This document shows, piece by piece, positions 33,304 through 45,900 of a DNA stretch of 64,000 nt. Under the pieces are notes generated by a model, which saw only the letters and a list, made by a program, of their open reading frames with translations, was not told the origin of the DNA and made no database searches. The position numbers and the translations under genes are program-made. This DNA is from Protula sp. h YS-2021 (taxonomy: Eukaryota; Annelida; Polychaeta; Sabellida; Serpulidae). Each line of letters opens with the position of its first letter. Position 1 is the stretch's first letter. The stretch lies in contig OX457034.1 in assembly GCA_949752745.1 (NCBI GenBank), positions 6,463,625-6,527,624 on the forward strand. Reading direction: 5' to 3'.

Positions 33304-35502
33304 CCTCAGTGCGTACTGAACTCAATGATCAGCGCGAGTACAACAACCGCACACGTAGCCTCAGTGTATACAGACATCGATGGTAAGCGTCGTGAACGGA
33401 ACGTTGCGTGCAAACCGAGTACAAGCTCCCCAGGAAAAAACTCAATTAGCTAGTAACGTGCTGGGAAATGAGCTGTTAAAAAGGGCATTTTATACTCAGT
33501 TTTTATTTGTGACAGATTATTTATTATTTATCAGGAAGAACGTAGGACAGCAATAAATGTAAAATCGTAGGAAAACTTGGAAAGTCAAACTGTAGCACAA
33601 GTAGGTCATTGTCCAACCGGGAATGCAAGAATAGTTGACCAAAGGGGAACGCCAAATTCGAAATCGTATAGCCAACTGGGAAGTCACTTTCCATACAAAT
33701 CATCGGACCGGTAGTGCAATATGGAGACCAACGTTTTGTCACGGAATAACAAGTTATAGGGATGTGGTGCACAAGTTTGTGTGATAGTTTATGTTGACAG
33801 CTGCTTCACGGGCACAATAAACAAACACCGACAGGGGTTTACTCTTTATTTATATCTCCATCACACACAAAGTGCGCATTCAAACAGGCACAATACGATC
33901 AGCAATACTGTCTGTTCCATAAATAGTTACTAGTTCACAATTTTGCATTTATTTTTTTAGGACGTTCAACAAATGCTTATTTTCTACAGGTTTTTAAAAA
34001 ACTTTTTACACAAAATTCATGCTCTGTGCACTGACTATTTCATTTGTGCAAAATTGCAAGCGAATTCTTACGAATTCACACAGTACTCACTGATATCACA
34101 TTAGATCACATGACATTGTACAATGAGCGATAAAATGTGAAGCATCTATGACCAGTGGTGTAGTTAATGGCGGCGATGACACAGTCGATAAATTCCATGA
34201 CCTTCGACATGGGCTGTCTGACCTTGAACTTTGTAAAAAAAAATAAGGCAACCTGCCGTTCACAACAAGGCTGTGTTTCAAAGAAAAAAAAAAAAAAACA
34301 GCAGCAAACAGCCCTACACGTGGCACAACCCTCGAGCGAAGGCCTTGCCACTATCACGAAAAGGAGTCTTCAAACTCGACCCTTGAAGGTCACATACACG
34401 TGCACCGTTGTTGTTTCCAATGTTGTTAACAATATTTGAAGAAAAAAAAAAAAAGACGAAAATCCTCACGTTTCACAAAATATAACTCAATCACCAGAAA
34501 TACCTGACACGTTAAAAACGATAGTTTTGAAACATGATTGCTCATTTGAAAGTGGCAAATGTAATACCCAAACAAAATCTACTGTATATTTTTAACATAT
34601 TTTTAGTCTGGTTTTATCTTCACACAGTAATGCAATGAGCAGCGTTAAATGCAGGCAGAAATACACCGTGACGGATGAGAGAGAGAGAAAGACAAAACAT
34701 GATTTCCTAGTTACAGTTGTCCGTTGGTCATTCGTCTGGCTTACTGCAAACACAAACAACAAAATATACGGATTAGATCATTTGTTGAAGGTCGAGATGT
34801 TTTGTATGCAGGAGAATGGCTGAACCACCTTTTGGCGGGAAGCGGAGCTGGGTGTCTTAATAAAAGAAAGAAAAGGCGTAAGAAACGATCTCAGGGCTTC
34901 GTCCGTTGGGATAGGGCGGGGGGGGGGGGGTGATTAGGGTCAGGAAAGGAGAAAAAATAACAGCTTTCCCGTTTCTGGAGTAAAAAGTGTATTCGAGGCA
35001 ATGGGACTAAACATAATAACCGCTTTGCAATTATTAAATAGAGGCATTTGAGTTGTATACTCTTGAATGATATTCTTAACAAGTATGCCAGTGAAACTGA
35101 CTTAGTCCTCCGCAGGTGTGCAATGCCAGGGTTTCATTTTTCGGCGGCCGGCAAAACCCATACCCAGGTTCACAACTACACTCTATATTCCTTCCCTCTG
35201 CAAGGTTTAAATGGAATCCCTCTGGTAGTCTTTGAGATCTATCGCACAAAGCCACCCTATCCAGATGTTGACGGCAGGAGATATTTGGATTTTCGAACAA
35301 GTCCCTAGGACACATTTTGGCGACCGGCATAACCTATACCCAGTGCACAACTACAACCTTTACCCACGCAAGGTTTAAATTGAATCACGAGTAGTTTCTG
35401 ACGCCTATCTCACAGAGGCATCATATCCGAAATGTCGACAGGCGGACAGACCCGAATTCAATCACCTCCGCTACGTGGCGACGGGGGACTAAAAAAACAA
35501 GT
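33304..35502. other. Sequence downstream of both transporter 2 and the TCTP gene
   Basis: AATAAA hexamers on + lie at 33552 and about 33817 and could end transporter 2 transcripts. On the - strand TTTATT at 33845-33850 (AATAAA on the transcript) could serve the TCTP gene. An unassigned minus-strand frame near 34230-34106 ends FYRSLYNVM after a possible acceptor; it could be a TCTP 3' exon or nothing. Two diverged copies of a CAGGTTCACAACTACA repeat lie at 35119-35280 and 35319-35470. Confidence 0.35.
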
Positions 35503-35628
35503 AGGTGTTTGTGAAACACAAGCAGGCCCCAGCCGCCCCCCAAATTCATAGGGGTATAAAGCGATGACGGACAGACGGACGGACTGACACCCTAAACTTA
35601 TAGGCCCCAATCCGAAGGGTTGGGGCCT
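35503..35628 (-). repeat. GGCCCCAACCCTTCGG repeat, inverted copy
   Basis: Complement of the 11662 and 14754 repeats: GGGGTATAAAGCGATGACGG, then a purine-rich GACGGAC tract and CCGAAGGGTTGGGGCC. Confidence 0.65.
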
Positions 35629-35684
35629 AAACACAGACACGGCTTTGGTGTGGGTCAACCATGAATGCCCAGTTTAATCGAGTC

Positions 35685-38600
35685 TCACCAAATCATGCAA
35701 ACACTCACCACCTTCTCTTCCTCCAACGCACCCTTCAAGTAATAAACATAAGGTGTTTCTCCTTCCCAAATCACGTACGCCATCCCTGCGTCAGCTCTCA
35801 TGCCCTCGCCTAAACAGTACATAACAGCACAAGCTTTAATACATTCTGGGCCTCCCCCTCATCCCCCCTCCCCCCGGCGTCAGCTTTCATGCCCTCACCT
35901 AAATAGACTTGTGATCTATTCTGGGCTTCTCCCTCATAGTAACAAATATCTTTGATTATAATTATTAACAGCAAGAAACCAATGAACAAACTGATTTTTT
36001 TTTTGCTACTCGTACCAGCTGCTTTTAGAAACACCAATGAAGGACAAATCTGGGTCCCACTGTATCCTAACAGCTACTGGCATGACCGGTGTCTCGAAGC
36101 AAACTGCTAAAATGCAATACGCTTTTGTTTTTTTTTTCTTTTTACCAAAGACTTACTGACTTCCTTACCCATGAAAAACTGCCACTCTTTGAAATTTTCA
36201 CAAATTTTCTTGACAAATGTCGAAGCTCCATATTTAAATTTCTTGATTTTCTCTTCGTCCATTCCGTTCTCCTTCAGCTGCTCAACAACTCTACAACACA
36301 GTCATTGAACCCTCTTGAACCGTTAAGCAGAAGTAGCTTTTAAATGTATATAAAAATGAAGCCACGTGACTTGAAGTAGGCCAGCCCACAAACCGTCTCA
36401 GTGTACATTATTCTGATCAAGGTTCGGTGACGTGTGAGTGCGTACAAACGGCGATACTGAAAGGGTTCCGGCCACAGCCATTAAGTGCACAAGTCGCGCC
36501 ACCATAAGAAATTACCCACTATTTGCCCATTAGCTCCAGTTAAAATACAGCTGACGACTTTCCAATTGTCTACAGCGTGTTTTCTCACTTGCGAACCTGC
36601 GATACTTTTCAAATGGTCATCAATATAAAGTCTTTCAATTTCTACCTATTGTTATATTTAGCGTGGATTGTTTGCTTAGAAAACACACAGTTTTCCCACA
36701 GCACCCGGTTTTAAAACAGTTAAAGGATCCCTGTCAAGATTTTAATACAACACTGGTTCATCGCCAATAGTTCCGCCAAAAAAGTAACAGGCAACGAGCA
36801 AAATCGGTTGCAAATCACTTGATCTAGCTATTTTAAATTTTAAATGGATTCCTGCTTGTTTAAGAGTGTAAATTTTAAGTGTCGGTTAAAAATGTGCGAC
36901 TTGGCAGGGTTATGAGTCTCGAGACCTTTAACTGCCATTGCACTGCTGCAGTCACCAATTGGAAATTTGAACCATGACACATAAACGACTAGTTTTTCAC
37001 CACACGTATGCAACTATTGTTTATTCTTAAATACTAGCCATTAACAAAACTCATCAAACATCAATTTTGCTTTTCATTGTTTCGACTATATATTTTCGTT
37101 TTCCTGACATCTGAACGCCCACGTGTGCCTTTTGAGTCTGAGATAGCAAGTTACCATTAAACATTTCGCAAAATCCATGTGCATTCATTCCCGAACTTCA
37201 AGCTTCTTGGGAAAAAAAAACATTACTACCCATTTTGAAAAAAAAAAAATAATAATAACAGGAAGTGTATTGGCTAGTGCTTATTATACACGAGTTCCTG
37301 ACGGTTTTTTGGGGAGGAGGGGGGATGGGGGTGGGGGGGGGGGGTGGGTGGGTTATGTATGCTTACCTGCCCATATAGTCTTTTGCATATACTTGGAAAT
37401 CTTTCTTTTTACCGAAGCCAGTTTCAACCAGACGATTTGCTAGCACGACATCGATACCTGGAAAATGTTACCAACACATTCAACCGACATCGATACCTGA
37501 GAAATGTTACCCAACACATTCAACAGAAACAAAGTGTCAGCATGGCCAGTTCATTACCCGTATTTACTTCCCGCTAGAATTTTTTCAATTAATTAATATA
37601 TCAAAGACTTCGAATTTTTTGGACTTAATGCTTGTTTCGAATTTTCATTACCATGGCGTATACCTTAACCATTTTCACCACGGTGTATACCCCATCCCAT
37701 ATTGCTGAGATGTGTACCTCAACCCCTTATTACCATGGTGTACACCTTACCTCACCCCTTATTACCACGGTGAGCACCCCACCCGTTATTACCACAGTAA
37801 TGCACCTGACACTGACGATGCCTCCGCTCCCTCATCTATCTCTTCTGCAGATTTGTTCCCACCGAACGTTGCATCGTCAATATCGGTCGTTTCTGTCGTC
37901 AACTGTTCACAAACATCAATCACGTGACCATGGAAGCTGGCTCCAGACATAGCCAACATTGGATCATAACATAATTGGTAATCTGCTACAGTGTGTTGTT
38001 GAAAAAAAGAAAAAAAAAACAAAACATCAGGCCTTAAGTTTGAAAAACAGGTCTCAAGTTTGAGGTACCTGAATCTAAAAGCAGTTTGCAGACAAAACTT
38101 ATGAGACATGCAAATTAATATTACACCAAAAATGATTCTGAATAGAAGTAAAATTTATATTTGAACAAACTTGGTAAACATGGCCGGAGTTCTATAATCC
38201 TCAAACTTCCAAACTGCATTCAGAACAAAGAAATATCTTAATTACGTAGCGGTCAATTGTACACTATTGAAAAATCCGTAATTGCTCCTTCGCATTGATA
38301 ACAAACAATCAACGACAGAAAGGTGTAGCAATTCAGCAAACCAACAGGCGGATTTACTCAGCCTAAAAACAATCATCTAGACCTTAAACTGTCTTTCTGT
38401 TCAAAACCCTTGCCTACAGCCATAACACGAAAGCGAGTACCACGCCCCTCCCGAAAACACAATAAACAGGCCCTGGATTCGAGCCATGAAACAAATACAC
38501 AAAATTTGGACCTTTGTGACCCTTCTGTTACCACATGTGTGTGCAATGTTATATAACTTGTTAGTCATAAATTTAGTGTCCGCACAGCCGATAACATCCC

Positions 38601-38949
38601 TCTACAGGGTATGCCCTTCATAGACACCCCCACAGAACGTACCAGAATAACGCCCACCCCAACAGAGTCTGTACTTCAGGGATTCCTCCTTCCCGTACAA
38701 TGTGTCAGGATAACCACTACTGCCCTGAGTGAGTGTACTTGAGATTCCTCCTCCCCTCACGACGAGCCAGAATGACCCCCCCCCCCCCCAAGCGTATGTA
38801 TTCACTGATTCCCCCTCCCCCTACAACGTAATAGAAAACAGCATCTCTTGAAATTAATGAAATGATATAACTCACCTTGCCTTTCACTTTGATAACCTCA
38901 CCATCCTCTTCAAACTCAAGTTTATACGTGTCGGTAAGCATCTCATCGC
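35685..38949 (-). CDS. tpt1: Translationally controlled tumour protein (TCTP/TPT1), exons 2-6
   Basis: Minus-strand exons: 38949-38876, 37902-37806, 37457-37367, 36290-36169, 35809-35685. Phases agree at every junction (0,1,2,1). The protein reads GDEMLTDTYKLEF, then VKGK, LTTETTDIDDATFGGNKSAE (TCTP signature 1 region), GIDVVLANRLVETGFGKKK, KDYMG, a helical hairpin, KEWQFFMGEGM (signature 2 region) and AYVIWEGETPYVYYLKGALE. TCTP is a small calcium- and tubulin-binding cytosolic protein of growth and stress control. The first nine or so residues are missing: the exon at 38949 follows an AG acceptor in phase 1, where vertebrate TPT1 (as I recall it) also has an intron, so exon 1 lies further upstream. 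At the end, GAG-AAG-GTG precedes GTGAGT (35708), so a last small exon is possible; otherwise the frame adds VSVCMIW and stops at 35685. Confidence 0.9.
35874..35914 (-). pseudogene. Duplicated fragment of the TCTP exon 6 acceptor and start
   Basis: On the minus strand, TCTATTTAG followed by GTGAGGGCATGAAAGCTGAC copies the true exon 6 start (CTGTTTAG, then GCGAGGGCATGAGAGCTGAC). It encodes EGMKADAG and then leaves the frame. It lies about 100 bp upstream of the real exon and is a partial tandem duplication of an intron-exon boundary. Confidence 0.75.
37200..37360. repeat. A-rich and G-rich tracts in TCTP intron
   Basis: A runs at 37210-37250 and G runs at 37317-37350. No coding content. The G run sits about 15 bp inside the intron after exon 4 (donor at 37366). 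Confidence 0.6.
37640..37805. repeat. Short tandem repeat next to the TCTP exon 3 donor
   Basis: Units of about 24-30 bp of the type TTACCATGGTGTACACCTTA and CCTCACCCCTTATTACCACG repeat four to six times up to 37800, adjoining the donor at 37805. Confidence 0.6.
38600..38830. repeat. Degenerate 60-70 bp tandem repeat in TCTP intron
   Basis: Three or four imperfect units contain ATTCCTCCTTCCCGTACA or ATTCCCCCTCCCCCTACA followed by ACGAGCCAGAATGACC-like text. It lies about 50 bp inside the intron after the first recognised TCTP exon. Confidence 0.55.
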
Positions 38950-39499
38950 CTGAAACGGTGACAAGACAAGTACTCATTATCTAACACATACATTAAATAA
39001 ATACTAAAACTTAATACTTATTCTTAACACTGAATCATTGGAAATAAAGAATCTATGAATCAAACACAGCTGATACTATTACCTAAACTCGGTTACCAAT
39101 AGAACCTAGGGTTATTTTGGCCCCCTCCACACCTGCCTACTCAACTTGATATTCCTGTATATATTACGATGCAAACAATTTCCATTCACTGGATATAATT
39201 TTCCTCGATTGCAGCAGAAGTTTTGTTTGTTTGGTATTTAAAGTGGCTAAGTTATCTGAGCGCACGACACAGCGTCCTTACTGAAACCATTCTAACCATT
39301 ATTCAGAATAACACGCAACATCTTGGGGTTCTGGGCAAACGGAAACTTGACTACGTCTCGAGGAGTACGTCTATCCCCCGTGGGGGATATGGTTTGTGTA
39401 AGGCTGTTGCGTGTTGACTACGCAAAAAAATTTACAAGTAGAAGGATGTAAGTCGACGTAGTGTCTAACATTTAGACGAATCAATCCATTAACCAGTAT

Positions 39500-40510
39500 T
39501 CGCGTGAGACTGTCGTGGGTACGCTAAGTACAGCGCCGATTTTGAAAAATTCGCCATTTTGTCAAGTCCCATCCGGAAAATGCGGAAGGTGCCAGGGAGC
39601 CCGTGTGCAGAATTTGAAACGAATCCATTCATTAATGTGGCCTGTAGACGCGCGAGACTGCCGTATATATAAAGTCCAGTGCCAATTTTCAAAAGTCCGC
39701 CATTTTGTCAATTTTTGGTCGATCCGGAAAATTCTTGGTCACTGCATTGCGGAAGGTTCCAGAGAAGCCGTGTACAAAATCTGAATCGAATCCGTCTATT
39801 AATGTGGCCTGTAGACGCGTGAGACTGCCGTATATACGCTACGTCCAGTGCCGGTTTTCAAAAGTCCGCCATTTTGTCAATTTTTGGCCGATCCGAAAAA
39901 TTCTTGGTCACTGCACTGCGGAAGGTTCCAGAGAAGCCGTGTACAAAATTTGAAAGGAATTTGTCTATTAATGTGGCTTGTAGACGCGTGAGACTGCCGT
40001 ATATATAAAGTCCAGTGCCAATTTTCAAATGTCCGCCATTTTGTCAATTTTTGGCCGATACGGAAAATTCCTGGTCACTGCACTGCGGAAGGTTCCAGAG
40101 AAGCCATGTACAAAATTTGAAACGAATCCGTCTATTAATGTGGCCTGTAGACGCGTGAGACTGCCGTATATACGCTAAGTCCAGTGCCAATTTTCAAATG
40201 TCCGCCATTTTGTCAATTTTTGGCCGATCCGGAAAATTCTTGGTCACTGCACTGAGGAAGGTTCCAGAGAAGCCGTGTACAAAATTTGAAACGAATCCGT
40301 CTATTAATGTGGCCTGTAGACGCGTGAGACTGCCGTATATACGCTAAGTCCAGTGCCGATTTTCAAAAGTCCGCCATTTTGTCAATTTTTGGTCGATCCG
40401 GAAAATTCTTGGTCACTGCACTGCGGAAGGTTCCAGAGAAGCCGTGTACAAAATTTGAAACGAATCCGTCTATTAATGTGGCCTGTAGGCGCGTGAGACT
40501 GAAGCGTGAC
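39500..40510 (+). repeat. About 168-bp satellite, six units
   Basis: Units contain TCCGCCATTTTGTCAATTTT, GGAAAATTCTTGGTCACTGC, GGAAGGTTCCAGAGAAGCC and ATTAATGTGGCCTGTAGACG. The CATTTTGTCAA landmark recurs near 39555, 39702, 39870, 40037, 40206 and 40374. The array ends in GACAGACGGACAGACAGACG and a CCGTTTCACGGGGGATA motif. Confidence 0.9.
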
Positions 40511-40762
40511 AGACGGACAGACAGACGGACAGACAGACCGAAAAGTTCAAAACTATATCCCTCCGTTTCACGGGGGATAAAAATATTGTGCACCCTTTAT
40601 GAGACGACTTTCAAGTTTGATCCTCGGTTTACTGAAACATGTACTGCAAAATTCCTAGCGTGTAATCTTTTACCATCACACTTTGGGTGTTTCGAATAAA
40701 ATGCGCAATAATTTTAAATTTCGCCTGCGAGGGAACCGGGTAAAAAATGAAAGAAATTATCC

Positions 40763-43700
40763 CAGTAACCTGGGACCGTCCGCCATTTTCCAATGGTTTT
40801 TGCGCTCTCATGTCTTGGAGGCGATCGCAAAATGCTTTTGTATGTAGCAAATACAAGATTTTACATATGTTTTCTGTTATACGTGAAGTAAAATATCGCG
40901 ATTTACGATAATTCCAGGGCGATATATATTTTTCATGTAGGATTTTCGAACTGTAACTCGCCACTCTATTCTATCATCCCGAAATATCAATTTTAAGTGT
41001 ATACTAACAGTTTATTTCTTACGTATTACTTACAGCAACTCAGTACAGGCTTGCCGGAGGTTGTTTTAAAAAAAAAGTACGCAAACTGCTAAAAAAAAAG
41101 AACGCTTGATGGCAAAAAAAAAAGTACAAAAAAAAAGAACGCTTTAGAAAAAAAGTACAAAAAAGTACGCCAAAAATGTTGAAAATAAAAAATATAAAGA
41201 TAAAAAGTGTCCTAAAAAAGCCTCAGAAATAGTTTGTATGCGTTTTTCTTGAATAAACAAGAACAGCTGACAACGGCAATAATAATAGATGTACGTATTT
41301 CAAGAGGCGATAAAATCACCAAAACAAGCATGTCCAAGGACATGCCCCAGCCGAGTTACCGAATAAGGAAAGAGAGAAAAACTCTGAAACGAATACTGTT
41401 AGGCCAAACAATGAAGTACTTTGTTTCTGAACGTAACTTTTTCATAATTTTAATACACAAAAACGTGTTTCCCCGGGTGGAAGCTGCCCGAAAAGGGATG
41501 TTGGAGAGGTTGGGTTTTGAAGATTCATGTATTTACCGACATTTACACAATTTTAGAAAAAAAATTATTAAAATTCCCCATTCCGGCATTTTTTTTTTTT
41601 GGTCATTTGCGAAAAAAGCAAAGACCAGGTGGAGAAGCACCTAAGAAACTTCTGATTAAAATTTTATAACTATTTGAAAAAGACTGAGAGAAATTAATAG
41701 TTTGACATTTCAGTTATTTACTACCATTTATTCAAGCTTTTGCCAAACTCCAAATTTCCGCCATTTCGGCAGTTTTTGGCGAACCGCGAAAAAAAAATAA
41801 TAGCCTGGTAGGCGAACCCCTGTGGAACATCCCTTCGTAACATCTAAACGATTGGAGTAAAACTGTAGGAGGAGTAGCATTTTAAAACTGGGTCAAAACG
41901 GGCACAAAAAGTGCCGCCATTTTGTCCGTTTTTCGTCACTCGTAAAAAAAAAGTAATAGCCAGGGGGGGGGGGGGGGGGGACCACCCAGGGAACATTCCT
42001 GCATAATATCAAAACGATTGAAGTAAAACTGTATGAGGAATAGCATTTTAAAGAAAAAGCTTAACATAGGCCAATACATTTAAGCCCCCTATAGGGATAC
42101 GACTAACCCAGTCCGACAAAGTCGGCTGGGTTATAAAACCACATAAGTATTAAATTCCGCTCCCATAGTTCAAAATTTTAAGAAGTTAACATTATATCCC
42201 TAGCGCTAGTAACGATTTTAGTAAGAATTGGTTATTCACCAATATTTCCACTATTTTTCCGAATAACGCAAAAACAATAACTAGGCAAGTGCCAATGACC
42301 ACTATCTTTAACAAAATTTCAAGACAGAACCAAAGACTGTTTATACTAGTAGCTTAGTCTTCGACAGCATCGCCATTCCTGTGGTATGAGTTTCATTTTT
42401 CGTCAATATTTGCGCCAATTTTTCCAAATTACGAAAAAAGTAATGGCCAGGTAAGTACCAATGATGGCTATCTTTATCTAAAATTGGAAGACAGCAATAG
42501 CCAGTTAGGCAGTAGTTTACGCTACTTTTACTTAAAATTACAATGCAATGAGGCTATTTTCCCGGAGTTCGTAAAGAATTTACTGAGTTTTTTTTGTTGT
42601 TCGCCAAAATTTTCGCCGATTTTTTGGCCAATCACCAAAAAAATCACCAAAAAAAAAGTAATGGCAAGTAAGCCAGTAATATTGCCTGCTACCTTTCCAT
42701 GAAATTTCAAAAGAGTAAGACTATTTTCCTGGAGATCAGATTTTACTGGAATCTTCTTAGTTTTTCGCCAAACTATTCGCCAATTTTTGGCGCATCACCA
42801 AATATTGTAATAGCCAGCTAAACAGTCAGGCTTGCTGCCTTTACTTGAAATCTAAAGACAGTCAAACTATTTTTATGGAGTTCGTCAAGATTTTATGGGT
42901 TTTTTTTTTTTTTTTGGTTTTTCGCCAAAAATTTTTGGGAATTTTTTAGCCAATCACCAAAAACGTAACAGTAGATATTAAGGCTTGCTACCGTCAGTTA
43001 CAATTTCAAGACATTAATACTATATTCTAGGAGTTGGTTAAGGTTTAACAATTTTCAAAAAAAAAAAAATAATAATAAATAAACAATTACGTTTTTTCTC
43101 CAATATTTCTGCTAATTTTTTGTTGAATCCCTTAAACAACTAACAGATAGGTGGACATCGATGCACCCTACCTCCCACCAAAATTGTAGAATGTTTCCAT
43201 GAAAATCCTAGGAGATACTGTTTACAGAAAATTGGTTTTTGGCCAATATTTCTGCCAAGTTTTGGCAAATTCCTAAAAAGGTAACAACCACTTAGGTAGT
43301 AATGTGGTACTGATATTTAAAATCACAAAGCAAGGAGACTATTTTCCTGGAGTTCTCCAAGATTTTACTGAAATTTCTTTGCTTTTTCGCCAAAAAATCG
43401 CCGCTTTTTGCCAACCACTAAAAATTCATAGCCAGTTAGGTAATATTGATTACTGCCATTATTTAAAATTTCAAGGCAGTAACGTTACTTTCCTTGAAAT
43501 GGTCAAGATTTTACGAAAAAAAAAGGTTTTTAGGCAATATTTTCGCTAATATTTTTTTGCTTTGCGCCACAAGCTTAGCCAATGTTTGGCCAATCACCCA
43601 AAAAGTAATAGCCAGGTAGGTAGTACCTCCGGCTACCTTCACTTTAAATGTCAACACAGTACGACTATTTCCAAGCAATTAGTAAAGTTTTTGCTGTATT

Positions 43701-45900
43701 TTTTTTTTGTTTTTCGCCAAAATCTGCATCAGTTTTTGACCACTCACCAAAACAAGAATGTCCAGGGACATTGTGACCAGCCGAGATCTAGTGAATCTAT
43801 GAATAAGCTCGTCTGGTTGCCGAAAGTGGTAGTCGCATTGTACAAGTTTGCCATAGGACAAAGCCCCAGCTAACGAAAAGCGATAAAACCAAATCCGGCG
43901 TGCTTGAAAAAGGCAATTTCCCTGAAAAATTGAGCTTCAAAGGACGAGATGGCAATGAGCTAGCTAAATAATTAATTTAGCAACGGACCCGAACATAGAC
44001 CGATAAATACATACAAAGATTTTAGAAATTTGTAGAAGAAGAAGCATTTTGAAAATTGGCAACCACGAAATTACTAATGTCCCCTATTTGACCAATTTTT
44101 GGCGGATCGCCAAAAACAGTAATTTTTCAAGAGAGGTCTAACTAGAGAACAACTATCCAAAATTGGAAAAGAATCCGATCAAAATTGTCGGAGAAGAAGC
44201 AATTATAAAATTAGATACCAAAAAAATAAAAAATGTCCCCCATTTGGCAAATTTTTGGCGGATCGCCAAAATGAGCAATTTTTGAGAAGAGGCCTTCCCA
44301 GGGAATATTTGTGCAAAATATGAAAAAAATCTGATCAAAATTGTGGGAGTAGAAGCATTTTGAAAACTGGCAATCGAAAACTTTCAAATGTCCCTCATTT
44401 GGCCAATTTTTGGCGGATCGCGAAAAAAATAATTTTTAAAGAGAGGCCTACCTAGAGAACATTCGTGTAAAATTTGAGAGGAATCCAATCAAAACTGAAG
44501 GAGAAAAAGCATTTTAAGTAAAAGATACCCCTCTATTGATAGGATAAGAACAGCCCAACATAGTCGGCTGGTCTAAAAAGTAATAGCCAGGTAGGCAGTA
44601 ACGCCTGGTACCTTCACGTAAAATTTCAAGACAGATTGCCTTCCTGGAAATGCTTAAGACGCTACGAAAAAAAAGGATTTTCACCAATATTTTCGACAAT
44701 TTTTGGCAAATCGCCAAAAAAGTTACAGCCAGGTAGGTGGTAACTCTTGCTACCTTCACTTAAAATTCAAACACGGGAAGACTATTTTTCAGCAGTTAGT
44801 TAAGATTTTACTGACAATTTTCGCCAGCTGGCCAGTCACCAAGATTAAGATTTTACTGGAAAATTTAGCCCGTATGTCAATCACCAAAAAAAGTAATAGC
44901 TAGGTAGTAGTAAAGCCTGCTAACTTCACTTAAAATTTCAAAACAGTAAGACTAATTTCCCACAAGGAAAAGATCTGGTTTTTCGCTAATATATATTTTT
45001 GCCAATTTTTGGCGAATTGCCAAGAAAGCAATAGCCAGGTGGAAACTTATATGCGCCCTACCTTCCGCCAAAATTTCAAGACATTAAGGTTAAAATCCTG
45101 GGAGAATATACGATTTTTCAACTTAAAAGCGTTTATTCGCACATACTTTCAACAACTGTTATATTCCTGCTTCTGAAAAAAACGCTGGGGCTAAAAAAAA
45201 AGAACAATAGAGTACGCTTGTGAAAAAAAGGTACGTTTTGAGGCAAAAAAAAGAACGATGCGAAAATAAAGACTAAATCTTTAAAAAAAGCACGATCCGG
45301 CACGCCTGTCAGTACTTTGCATTCGAGAACGAGTGGCAGCTGTCGGAGGTTCGGTAAAAAAATCGTTTCCGGGAGTTAGCGACACCACAGGCACAGGCGT
45401 GTATAACCTAGGTTACTGGTGAAAAAATATACCAGTAACCTAGGTCTTTCACCAGTGTTCATGCAAGTTCGCCATCCCGGAAAACAACATTCATCCCGAA
45501 AATATCCCTTTTGTCTCCCCAATTATAACCCGATTTGTCAGCTAAATAAAACAATACCCCTTTAAATGGACTACCTAAACCAGTTCATGTTCGGCATTTT
45601 GGTATCCTTTTTCTTTTGATATTAGTTGTTTATGTAGGTTACCTGATAATTAATTCACAAAATTCTTAGATTTCGGGATGACAAAATAACATGGCGGATT
45701 ATAGTTGTCCAAAAATATTTTGCCCGGAAATATTTAATTTCTCTAACTCAACACAAACACTACAGTTTGCTTTGTAATTCTCTGAAAACATGTTTAAAAT
45801 TCTACACTTTAGACATTCCAAAGGGGAATGCCATTACACCGAAACAAAAAAGTAATCGTTGAAAAACCACACAATTAGTGGCGGATAGTCCTAGGTTACT
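40763..45900. mobile_element. Long-TIR element (CAGTAACCT ends) filled with degenerate repeats
   Basis: The left arm (CAGTAACCTGGGACCGTCCG, continuing for about 260 bp to the CATCCCGAAAT region near 40985) is matched inverted by 45640-45900, which ends TGGCGGATAGTCCTAGGTTACT. A hairpin of CCTAGGTTACTGG and its complement lies at 45409-45444. Poly-A/GAACGC stretches occur at both inner borders (41070-41170, 45180-45300). No transposase-like ORF was found, so it is nonautonomous. A solitary end is at 11265-11515. Confidence 0.6.
41700..45065 (+). repeat. Degenerate about 150-160 bp repeats inside the long-TIR element
   Basis: Two interleaved unit types occur. One has AGTAATAGCCAGGTAGGTAG, then CTACCTTCACTTAAAATTTC and TTTTTCGCCAATATTTTCGC; starts are near 42437, 42655, 42805, 43275, 43600, 44570, 44715, 44880 and 45020. 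The other has CCATTTGGCCAATTTTTGGC and GGATCGCCAAAA (41755-42000 and 44040-44520). Both share the palindromic-looking TTTTGGCGNATCGCCAAAA core also related to the 39500-40510 satellite. No coding capacity. Confidence 0.75.

Noticed and set aside
38717..38977. ATG at 38977 as the TCTP start
   Set aside because: The upstream residues STCLVTVS do not resemble a TCTP N-terminus and the bases before GDEM form a splice acceptor in the expected phase.
41234..41644. 136-codon ORF inside the long-TIR element
   Set aside because: Low-complexity Lys/Ile/Phe-rich translation over repeat sequence, no family resemblance and no matching frame in related copies.
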